From Methanomassiliicoccales archaeon RumEn M1 (GTDB taxonomy: Archaea; Thermoplasmatota; Thermoplasmata; Methanomassiliicoccales; Methanomassiliicoccaceae): 61,545 nucleotides of DNA. Both the position numbers and the translations under genes were made by a program. Below, piece by piece: positions 52,071 to 60,000 of the stretch. Position 1 is the stretch's first letter. The number at the start of each line of letters is the position of its first letter. Location: NCBI GenBank assembly GCA_001421185.1, contig LJKK01000004.1:1-61545 (forward strand). The letters are read 5' to 3'. The notes beneath the pieces are model-generated. The model was not told where the DNA came from, ran no database searches, and saw only the letters and a list, made by a program, of their open reading frames with translations.

Positions 52071-52430
52071 TCACATGTGGTCGTCGAAGCGGTCGAGCGC
52101 TTCCCGCATCCTCTGGGTCCAATCCTCCACGCACCTCTCCAGCTTGGCCCGCAGCTCTGCCTTGCTGATGCCCATGTACACGTGGTAGTAGCCCCCCTTG
52201 TCCAGGGACCGCGTCTCCCGGAACACCATTCCGCAGGTGAGGAGGCGCTGCAGCGCCCTGTACACGGTGGAGCGGTCACGCCCCATTCGGTCGGCCAGAT
52301 CGTCTGCCCTGATCGGGCCGTGAGCGGCGGCGCTCTTGTACACCTCGATCTCGAACTCGTTGAGCGAGAAAGCGCACTGAACGAGGTCCCTGCAGTCCAT
52401 TATGTTGGCGAACGATTTGTGAGGCTGCAT
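52071..52430 (-). CDS. TrmB-like winged-helix regulator, likely controlling the sulfur-relay cassette
   Basis: A 119-residue regulator with a winged-helix domain: LNEFEIEVYKSAAAHGPIRADDLADRMGRDRSTVYRALQRLLTCGMV, and a wing in SLDKGGYYHVYMG. A C-terminal helix (LRAKLERCVEDWTQRMREALDRF) is suited to dimerisation. It is divergent from tusA and its own promoter has TTATAAAG about 40 bases before the ATG. The inverted repeat in the shared region is a good candidate operator. Ligand and sense of control are unknown; single Cys residues could be redox sensors. Confidence 0.78.
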   Translation of the reverse strand: MQPHKSFANIMDCRDLVQCAFSLNEFEIEVYKSAAAHGPIRADDLADRMGRDRSTVYRALQRLLTCGMVFRETRSLDKGGYYHVYMGISKAELRAKLERCVEDWTQRMREALDRFDDHM

Positions 52431-52479
52431 GGCACTGGCTCTCCTTCACGTGACCTGTGACAAAGCTTTATAAGTTCGC

Positions 52480-52510
52480 GGTTATATATAGTTGTTGCAC
52501 AACCGTGCAA
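52480..52510 (+). promoter_or_regulatory. tusA promoter with operator-like dyad at the start site
   Basis: GGTTATATATA at 52480-52490 is a TATA box. TTGCAC (52495-52500) and GTGCAA (52505-52510) form a perfect inverted repeat with a four-base AACC spacer, lying between the TATA box and the predicted start site near 52511. A regulator bound there would block polymerase. tusA begins at 52530. Confidence 0.55.
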
Positions 52511-52529
52511 AACCGAGGGGAGCGAGGTC

Positions 52530-52754
52530 ATGACGGAGATACTGGACTGCAAGGGATTGATGTGCCCCATGCCCATCGTCCAACTGGCCAAGAAGGTGAA
52601 GAGCATGAAAGTCGGCGAGGAGGTCGTTCTACTGGCCGACGACGTCGGCTCCAAGGCGGACGTCCCGGCATGGTGCCAGAGGACCGGCAACGAGCTGGTG
52701 GAAGCGACCGAGGAGGGAGGGGTGTTCTCCTTCCGTATCCGGAAGTTGAAGTGA
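52530..52754 (+). CDS. tusA: TusA-family sulfur carrier protein
   Basis: A 74-residue sulfur-carrier protein. DCKGLMCPMPIVQLAKKVK holds the CPxP motif whose Cys accepts persulfide, and GEEVVLLADDVGSKADVPAWCQRTGNEL completes the fold. TusA hands sulfur to tRNA-thiolation and other sulfur-using enzymes. It is the first gene of a cassette with four DsrE-fold proteins. It has a regular promoter and an upstream operator-like repeat. Confidence 0.92.
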   Translation: MTEILDCKGLMCPMPIVQLAKKVKSMKVGEEVVLLADDVGSKADVPAWCQRTGNELVEATEEGGVFSFRIRKLK

Positions 52755-52826
52755 GGCCTGGACGGGGAGCGCCCGCGGAAGCGCCGCGCTTTGCCATGTA
52801 ACATCGGGCAGGAACGGGTGGGTCAT

Positions 52827-53237
52827 ATGGACGAGACGAAGAAACTAGCGATCGTGGTATCGGAAGGAACGTTCGACAAGGGAATGATGGCGATGATCAT
52901 CGGCAACACCGCCGCCGCCATGGGCATGGAGGTGAACATCTTCTTCACCTTCTTTGGACTGAACCTCTTGAAGAAGGGGGCGCGGCCCAAGCTTCCAGGG
53001 GTGTACCGGCTGTTCACCGGCATGTTCGTCAGGAAGATGGCCAAGGGCGGGGTGGAGAACTTCTCCCAGCAGCTGGAGACGGCCAAGGAGCTGGGCGTCA
53101 GGCTGTATGCCTGCAGCACGTCCATGAGCCTGATGGGCATCGGGCGGGAGGACATGACCGAAGGGGTCGAGGTCCTGGGCGCGTCCGGCTTCCTCAACAT
53201 CGCCGCCGACACCGATATGCAGTACTTCATCGGCTGA
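52827..53237 (+). CDS. DsrE2-like protein
   Basis: A 136-residue protein of the DsrE/DsrF/DrsH-like family, DsrE2 branch. It reads KKLAIVVSEGTFDKGMMAMIIGNTAAAMGMEVNIFFTFFGLNLL, then ELGVRLYACSTSMSLMGI, with the conserved Cys of YACSTSM. DsrE2 proteins often carry a membrane-like hydrophobic stretch, and here FFTFFGL is short. The family moves sulfane sulfur from TusA-type carriers. The start at 52827 is 73 bases after tusA. Confidence 0.85.
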   Translation: MDETKKLAIVVSEGTFDKGMMAMIIGNTAAAMGMEVNIFFTFFGLNLLKKGARPKLPGVYRLFTGMFVRKMAKGGVENFSQQLETAKELGVRLYACSTSMSLMGIGREDMTEGVEVLGASGFLNIAADTDMQYFIG

Positions 53238-53246
53238 GGTGACGAC

Positions 53247-53549
53247 ATGCCCTCGAAGCTGTTCATATTGTTGAAGTCCCCGCAGGAGTATCGCAGCCTG
53301 GACGTCATCGCCGCCCTGGGGGGCGAGGATCGCATCGGCGTGCTCCTGTTCCAGGACGCGGTGCTGTTCCCGCTGCAGGAAGGCATGAGGGACGAGCTGC
53401 TGAAGGTGGCCGACGAGGTGTACGTGATGAGCGATGACCTTGAGGCCCGAGGTTTCAAGGGAAGGTCCGGCCCGGGGTTCAGGGAGATAGACTACCCTGA
53501 GGCGGTGGACCTGATCATGGACGAGTACGATCTAACGATCACGGTGTGA
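53247..53549 (+). CDS. DsrH/TusB-like protein
   Basis: A 100-residue DsrE-fold protein: KLFILLKSPQEYRSLDVIAALGGEDRIGVLLFQDAVLF, then ADEVYVMSDDLEARGF. It lacks a conserved Cys in the usual DsrH position, so it may be a structural subunit of a DsrEFH/TusBCD-type hexamer. It begins nine bases after the DsrE2 gene stop and is followed nine bases later by the DsrE gene, so the three are tightly linked. Confidence 0.78.
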   Translation: MPSKLFILLKSPQEYRSLDVIAALGGEDRIGVLLFQDAVLFPLQEGMRDELLKVADEVYVMSDDLEARGFKGRSGPGFREIDYPEAVDLIMDEYDLTITV

Positions 53550-53558
53550 GGCGATGGC

Positions 53559-53915
53559 ATGGGAACATTGATGATACAGGTGCGCTCGGGGACCATGATG
53601 AACATGGACACCAACGTGGCGGTGAAGCTGGCGGCCGCGGCGATGGACAAGGGCCACGCCGTAAGGATCTTCGGCTACGGGGAGGGCGTCATGCTCGTCA
53701 AGGACGGGCAGGACCCCAGGAGGTTCCCCAACGTGGGGGCGGCGGTCTCCGAGCTTGTGGCCCGAGGGGCCGAGGTGACGGTATGTACCACCTGCACCAC
53801 CGCCCGAGGGATCGAGCGGGGAGAGGAGATCGAGGGGACGACCATAGGCAGCATCACCAATGACCTCTCCCGGTTCATCTCGGAGAGCGACCGCATGGTG
53901 ACCCTGGCTAGGTGA
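53559..53915 (+). CDS. DsrE/TusD-like protein
   Basis: A 118-residue DsrE-fold protein with MIQVRSGTMMNMDTNVAVKLAAAAMDKGHAVRIFGYGEGVML and a Cys pair in VTVCTTCTTARG. That Cys region is where the active-site Cys of TusD/DsrE receives sulfur. It is followed after four bases by the DsrF-like gene. The extra Cys in CTTC is slightly unusual and could form a disulfide or persulfide pair. Confidence 0.82.
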   Translation: MGTLMIQVRSGTMMNMDTNVAVKLAAAAMDKGHAVRIFGYGEGVMLVKDGQDPRRFPNVGAAVSELVARGAEVTVCTTCTTARGIERGEEIEGTTIGSITNDLSRFISESDRMVTLAR

Positions 53916-53919
53916 TGGC

Positions 53920-54279
53920 ATGTCCGACGACCTTCTGACCATCATAACCAAGCAGCCCTACGGCTCCGAGGACGCGTTCGCCGGCATGCGGCTGGCCCTG
54001 GGTTGCCTGGTGAGCGGCCTGGTGCCCGATGCCGCCGTCCTGCTGATCGGCGACGGGACGCTCAACGCGGTGGCGGGGCAGCGGCCGGAGGCGGTGGGCA
54101 TGCCCTCCAACCTGGAGGCGCTGCAGGACCTCCTGGACATGGATGCTCCAGTGTACTGCGTGGAGGACGATCTCCGCCGTAGGGTCGGAAACGTCACGAC
54201 GCTGGAAGGCGTGGCGATGATAGGATGGGACGAGGCCAGGGCGCTACTGTCCCGCTACCATATGGTGACCACCTTCTGA
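53920..54279 (+). CDS. DsrF/TusC-like protein
   Basis: A 119-residue DsrE-fold protein: LTIITKQPYGSEDAFAGMRLALGCLVSGLVPDAAVLLIGDG, with Cys in ALGCLVSG and YCVEDDLRRR. It would complete a DsrE-F-H heterohexamer. It is the last gene of the cassette, and the archaeosine synthase gene starts 45 bases later with its own promoter-like sequence (TCTTTTATTAGG). Confidence 0.82.
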   Translation: MSDDLLTIITKQPYGSEDAFAGMRLALGCLVSGLVPDAAVLLIGDGTLNAVAGQRPEAVGMPSNLEALQDLLDMDAPVYCVEDDLRRRVGNVTTLEGVAMIGWDEARALLSRYHMVTTF

Positions 54280-54324
54280 AACGCCTTCCATATCTTTTAT
54301 TAGGTCTATCCGCATGGCCATGGC

Positions 54325-56040
54325 ATGCTAGAGGTCGCCGACCGCGCTGGCCTTGCCCGGACCGTCAACTGGACGGTCGGTGGTGCCAAGGCCCTGCTTC
54401 CGAACATCCTGTTCCATTCCTCCCCGCTGTTCCCAGCTCCTGCCTACGCCGAGATGTCCATCGCCCGGTCGGAGGATGGCCTGCGCGCGGCGGTGGGCGA
54501 CGAGACGGCCTTCGTCCTCCGGGAAAGCATCAATCCCCCGCTGTCCTACCGCAGGGAGCCATCGACCGAGGAGGCCGAGGGCGCCCTCATCGTCCGAGGC
54601 GATGCCGGCGACCTGCGCGCGCGGCCGGAAGAGGTGTTCATCATGGGCAACGCCTTCGAGCTCAGGCGCGACGCCAGGGCGTTCGCGGCGGCGGTGGCGT
54701 CCCTCCGGAACGACATCGGCTACAACCGCCTGATCTACGCGCCAGGGATCATGGAGCCGTCCAACCTTGCCTTGCTGGTGTACATGGGCGTGGACCTCAT
54801 GGACTCCTCCCTGCTGGTGTACCAGGGCTCGCGCGGCCGCCTGCTGCTGCCGGAGGGCGTGCTGAACGCCTCCGATGCCAAGTGGCTCTCCTCTCCGCAG
54901 GATGCGGTCCAGCACAACCTCGACGCCGCGTGGAGGGAGCTACAGCTCGTCCGACACATGATCCGCGCCGGCCGCCTGCGAGAGCTGGCCGAGACCCGAG
55001 CGCACTCCACACCCTGGGGGGTGGCCGCCCTGCGTCTGTTCGATCGGGAGCACTTCGAGCATCAGGAAAGGTACGCTCCGGTGGTGGGCCCGGCCTTCTA
55101 CGCCAACACCAAGATGGCGATGTTCCGCCCGGACGTATGGCGCTTCAGGCGCAGGATCATGGAGCGCTGGGCCCCGGCGCCGCACAAGAAGGTGCTGCTC
55201 CTGCTCCCCTGCTCGGCCAAGAAGCCATACTACACGTCGAAGAGCCACCGGCTGTTCGAGGAGGTGCTCCTCTCGGTGCCCAACTCCTGCGCGGTACAGG
55301 AGCTCATCATCACCTCTCCGCTCGGCGCCGTCCCCAGGGAGCTGGAGCTGTTCTATCCCGCCGCCCAGTACGACATCCCGGTGACGGGCCATTGGGACGG
55401 TGAGGAGAGGGCGATGGTCAGGGAGCTGGTGGCACACGCGGCCGGTTTCGGGTTCGTCTCGATCATCAACCACCTGGGAACGGAGGGCGACCTCGTCTCC
55501 GGGGTCGTGGACGCCATCTGCACCGCCGACGAGAGCTCCACCAGCCGAGAGTCGCTCGACCGCCTGAGGGAGGCGCTGCTGCAGGCGTGCGGCGAGGTGG
55601 AGAAGGCCCCCCGGGCCCAGGACCGCGTCGAGATGCTGCGCTCGGCCGCCCGCTATCAGTTCGGGCCGGAGGGCGGGGTATTGCTGGACGATGCCACGGT
55701 GGTCGGGAAGTACCCCTACCTCAAGGTCATGGACGGAAAGGAGCAACTGGCCATGCTGACGCCCGACCGGGGCATGCTCTCCCTCACCATGGATGGCGCC
55801 AAGCGTCTGCTCGGCCACGGCCTGGGATGGGTGGAGATGGGCGACTTCGACCTCACTGGAAGCCTGTTCGCGGTGGGCGTGAAGGATGCCGATGTCGCTC
55901 TCCGGCCAGGCGACGAAGCGGTCATCCTCCGCAACGGAGAGGTGGAGGGCGTCGGCGTAGCGGTCATGTCCGGAACGGAGATGGCCGACGGACGGAGGGG
56001 AGAGGCGGTCAAGGTGCGGCACAAGCGCCGCCGCAAGTGA
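54325..56040 (+). CDS. arcS: Archaeosine synthase (ArcS)
   Basis: A 571-residue enzyme that converts preQ0 at position 15 of archaeal tRNA to archaeosine. The tRNA-guanine transglycosylase-like N-terminal part lacks the active-site Asp of the exchange enzyme but keeps YNRLIYAPGIMEPSNLALL and MGVDLMDSSLL. The ArcS-specific core is LLLPCSAKKPYYTSKSHRLFEEVLL and ELELFYPAAQYDIPVTGHWD. A PUA domain ends the protein (YPYLKVMDGKEQLAMLTPDRGMLSLTMDGAKRLL). It starts at the ATG at 54325. Its position after the TusA/DsrE cassette may reflect a shared tRNA-modification theme. Confidence 0.93.
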   Translation: MLEVADRAGLARTVNWTVGGAKALLPNILFHSSPLFPAPAYAEMSIARSEDGLRAAVGDETAFVLRESINPPLSYRREPSTEEAEGALIVRGDAGDLRARPEEVFIMGNAFELRRDARAFAAAVASLRNDIGYNRLIYAPGIMEPSNLALLVYMGVDLMDSSLLVYQGSRGRLLLPEGVLNASDAKWLSSPQDAVQHNLDAAWRELQLVRHMIRAGRLRELAETRAHSTPWGVAALRLFDREHFEHQERYAPVVGPAFYANTKMAMFRPDVWRFRRRIMERWAPAPHKKVLLLLPCSAKKPYYTSKSHRLFEEVLLSVPNSCAVQELIITSPLGAVPRELELFYPAAQYDIPVTGHWDGEERAMVRELVAHAAGFGFVSIINHLGTEGDLVSGVVDAICTADESSTSRESLDRLREALLQACGEVEKAPRAQDRVEMLRSAARYQFGPEGGVLLDDATVVGKYPYLKVMDGKEQLAMLTPDRGMLSLTMDGAKRLLGHGLGWVEMGDFDLTGSLFAVGVKDADVALRPGDEAVILRNGEVEGVGVAVMSGTEMADGRRGEAVKVRHKRRRK

Positions 56041-56235
56041 GGCGCCGGGACGGGGACCATAGGTCCCCTCGCCTCGATCGTCCGATCACGGCAGATCGGA
56101 GGGCGCGCTCCACGATGATCACTTTCGGAACGTCAGTTCGCCATCTGGCCCGTTCATTTGCACGTCCGATTTTCGGTCACCTCCCCCCGTCGAGGCTTTA
56201 AAAGGGGGCGAGCATCACAATAGTGGTGATGTCCC

Positions 56236-56433
56236 GTGCATACCGATGAGGATTGTAGCTGGGAAGAAGTCTACCGTTCATACGGAGTGCGCTGCGACAT
56301 CGACGATGAAACATCATCCCTTGGCGCCGAAGGGGTTTGCCCGACCCCTCGCGCCAGCCCCGTAAGTTGCTCCAATGAGAGATTGGAGAGGTGGATGGAG
56401 GCCGAAAGCATCCCCGAGGACGTCTTGGCCTGA
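56236..56433 (+). CDS. Possible small Cys-containing protein
   Basis: A 65-codon frame begins with GTG at 56236 (MHTDEDCSWEEVYRSYGVRC). A TTTAAAAG element about 35 bases upstream is close to promoter spacing. Four Cys are present (EDCSW, VRCDI, GVCPT, VSCSN). Acidic composition and reasonable length make it plausible but not certain. Nothing else in 56041-56540 looks coding. Confidence 0.35.
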   Translation: MHTDEDCSWEEVYRSYGVRCDIDDETSSLGAEGVCPTPRASPVSCSNERLERWMEAESIPEDVLA

Positions 56434-56540
56434 CCGTCATCCCCGGTCGCCAGGCGTCCAGCGTCGCCTCCATCCCCCTGATTTTCTCCTTAATAAGCGA
56501 GCGACCTGCCCGCTGACGTTCATGATGATAGGAAAAGAAG

Positions 56541-56613
56541 TGCAGGTGCCGGGATTCGAACCCGGGCGGTCAGCTTGGAAGGCTGAAATCCTAACCAGCT
56601 AGATTACACCTGC
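56541..56613 (-). tRNA. tRNA-Gly (TCC)
   Basis: On the minus strand acceptor GCAGGTG pairs with CACCTGC, and the anticodon loop CTTCCAA carries TCC. The T-arm is CCGGG-TTCGAAT-CCCGG. The gene lacks an encoded CCA, unlike the other tRNA genes in the window. A TTTTAAAG promoter element lies upstream at about 56636-56643. Confidence 0.95.
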
Positions 56614-57065
56614 GCGCCGCCCCTATCACACTTCCCCTTTAAAAGCGTTATTGATAGGCCAGTCCGGTCGATGCAGTGAGCGAAGTCTGAAAATATGTGG
56701 GGGGTGAGGGGCACTCCCATCCAATGCCCCTCCTCGGCGTTGTCCGTCGGATGACGGTCGCTCTCCGACGCTCCCATCCTAGCGTCCGATCACGCCCGTC
56801 CTCCAGCGTCAGGGCCGGAAGAGTTTGCTTGTGCATCCCATCAAACAGTTTGTCCGACCTATGTCAGACGATTTTCGGGATTACCTTCCTTACTATATAA
56901 TACCTCCTATCAAGGCGGCACCCCGGGGGAACGAGGGCATGCCAGTATATGCTTCGAACTGCGTCCTCATCTTAATGTCCGACCGGTGTCCGCAACTCGC
57001 ATTTTTATCTGTCCGTGAGAAAAGGTATTTGTGCGACTATGGCCATGCGCTGTCCAGGTGACGGG
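56614..57065. other. Intergenic region between tRNA-Gly and the TPR gene
   Basis: It contains the tRNA-Gly promoter (left), a short inverted repeat GACGCT/AGCGTC near 56766-56785, and an ATTTTTATC promoter element at about 57000-57008 for the TPR gene. I see no protein-like frame. Confidence 0.4.
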
Positions 57066-60000
57066 ATGGGATTTCTTGAATCACTTCGGGACAGGGAGCT
57101 CAGGGGCCTCTACAAGGCCATACGTCTAGTGGAGAACGCCGAACTGCGGCTGGCCAGAGGGACGGGCCAGAACGTCCGGGATGACCTGGAAAAGGCCAGG
57201 GAGATCCTGTTCGCTGACCTCCAGAGACGCAGCCCCCACTCGCGCGACTTCGCCGACGCTCTGGTCCACCTGAGCATGGTGCAGCTCAAGACCGGCAATG
57301 TCCATCAGGCCATGAAGGCGGCGGACCGGGCGCTGGAGCTACAGGACCGCTATCCCCCGGCCATGGCCGCCCGCGCCGATGCCCTCGCGGCCTGGGACCA
57401 ATTGTCGGACGCCCTCACCATGCTCGATGGGGCCATAGAGCTCCGCCCCTCGGAGAAATCGTTCCATCTCAAGCGGGCGTCGGTACTGGAGAAGTCCGGT
57501 CGCCTGCCCGAGGCCATCCAGTCACTGAGGAGGGCGGAGGAGCTGGACCCGTCCGACATCGACGTGATCGACATGCTCATCGAGAAGGACGATGCCTACC
57601 GCTGGACGCTTCGGAAGGCGGAGGTGTTCCTTCAGACCCGCAGGTTCGACGAGGCGGTGGCGGCACTGGACGAGGTCATCGTCCAAGGGAGCCGCAACAT
57701 CGATGTCCTCCTGGTGAAGGGCCGCATCATGCTGGAAGCGGAGAGGTGGGAGGACGCCTCCACTGTGTACGATTCAGCGCTGGCGATCGAACCCGAGTCC
57801 TACGACGCCAACCTTGGCAAGGCCCGGGCGCTCCGGGGAAGCGGTCAGGCCGAGCCGTCGGTCAAGTATTACAAGGAGGCCCTCCGGGCGGACGTGGAGA
57901 GGAAGGAGACCTGGCTGGAGGTCGGCGCCGTCCTGGAGTCCCTGGAGCGTCTGGAGGAGGCGGCCAAGGTCTACGAGCAGGCGGTATCGCTGGACCCCAA
58001 GGACCTGTCGGCCGCCAAAGGCCACCTTCGCGTGCTGAGCGCACTGTCCCGATGGTCCGAGGCCGCCGACGCCGCCAAGGTCGTCATCAGCATCACGCCC
58101 GATCTGCCCGCCTACAAGGAGCATGTCTCCGCCCTGCTGAAGGCCGGCCGGCCCAGGGACGCCATGGACGCGGTGGCCGTTGCTCTGACCAAGTTCCCGA
58201 GGGAGTCGGACCTGATGATCATGCGCCGCGACGCCACCATCGCCCTGGGGCTCATGGACGACACCGTCAAGGAGTGCGAGGCCCTGCTGGAGCAGCGCCC
58301 CAACGACGGCGAGACCCTGTACGCGCTGGGCGTGGCCTATAACAAGGCCATGCGGTTCCAGGAGGCCCTCAAGGTGCTGGAACGGGCGCTCAAGTCCCAC
58401 GACGACCGGCTGGCCACCCTCATCGCCATCAAGGAATCGTACAAGGGCCTGGAGAAGGACCGCGACGTCCTCGCCACCGCCGAGAGGATCCTCGAGCTCG
58501 ACCCCAAGAACACGGTCGCCATGGTGGACATGGGTGTGGCCCTGGACCGCCTGGGGCGCAAGGACGAGGCCGTGAAGGTCTACCAGGACGTGCTGCGGGA
58601 GGAGCCGGCCAATCAGGACGCGTTCCGCGATCTGACCATGGTGCTGTACTCGCAGAAGAAGTACGAGGAGGCCCTGAACAAGGCCATCTCCGGTACCCAG
58701 CTGTTCCCTCAGGAGCCCGAGTTCTGGAGCATCAAGGGCGATGCGCTGTACGCCATGGGAAGGTTCGCCGAGGCCGCCGAGGCGCTGGCGCGGGCGATAT
58801 CCCTCGATCCGGCCAACCGGCTGCTGTGGTGGTCGCGCGGCCTTGCCCTGGTGTCCGACGACCGCCCGCAGGAAGCGGTGGTGTCGTACGAGCAGGCCTT
58901 GAAGCTCGACCCCAACGACTTCAACATATGGACCAGCATGGGCGTGGCCCTGGTGCTGCAGGAGCGCTACAGCATGGCCATTGAGGCGTTCGAGCAGGTC
59001 ATACGATTGGACCCGAAGAACCGCTATGCCCATGTCCAGAGGGGCAAGGCCCTGCTGCGCGTCGGCCTGTACTCGGAAGCGGTCGCCTCCTTCGACAAGG
59101 CGCTCGCCCTGGGCCCCAAGGACGTCGACCTGCTGGAATCGAAGATGGCCGCCCTGAAGGGCATGGGCAAGTACGAGGAGATGATCTCGGTGGCCGACCA
59201 GGTCCTGCGGCTGGACCCGCGCAACAAGCGGGCCTTCATGGAGAAGGCCGCCGCGTTCCGCGAGATCGGCCTCAACGATGATGCCATCCGGGCGTACGAC
59301 CGCGTGCTGGACGACGAGCCGCGCGACATCGAGACGCTGGAGCGCAAGAAGGACGTCCTCATCGCCAAGGGCGACCACGAGGGAACGGTCGCGGTCTGCG
59401 ACCTGCTGCTGCAGATCGATCCCCTGAGCAAGGATGCCCACGTGGACCGGGGGGACGCCCTCTCGGCCCTGGGAAGGACCGATGAGGCGGCCACCGAGTA
59501 TCAGTACGCCCTGCGGACGGACCCCTCGGACCGCGCCGTCCTGAACCGCCTGGGGCTGGCGCTGATGCAGCTGGAGCAGTACTCCCAGGCGGCCCAGGCC
59601 TTCGACCAGGGATGGAAGCTCGACCCCTCCGACCTCATCATGCTGGACAACAAGGGCCGCGCCCTCCTGATGGGCCGCGACCCCGACGGCGCGCTGAAGG
59701 CCTTCGACCAGGCGGTCCAGGGAGACCCGTCCAATGCATCGTTCCACATGGACCGCGGGCGCGCCCTGGCCACCCAGGGCCGCTACGGAGAGGCCACCAA
59801 GGCCCTGGACCGGGCGCTGGAGATCGACCCCCAGAACGGGGAGGTCTGGAAGTACAAGGGCAACGTTCATTTCAAGACCGGCGACAAGGTCAAGGCGGTG
59901 GAGTGCTACCAGCGGGCGCTGGAGCTGGGAGCCGTCACCGCCACCCTGCTGCGCTCCAAGGGCCGGGCGGAGGAGGAGCTCGGGCGGTCGGAGGAGGCCT

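Noticed and set aside
57774-59870. A 698-codon minus-strand frame across the TPR gene
   Set aside because: It mirrors the repetitive GC-rich TPR codons, has His/Gln/Arg/Leu-rich non-protein composition and no recognisable domain. The plus-strand frame has strong TPR repeats.
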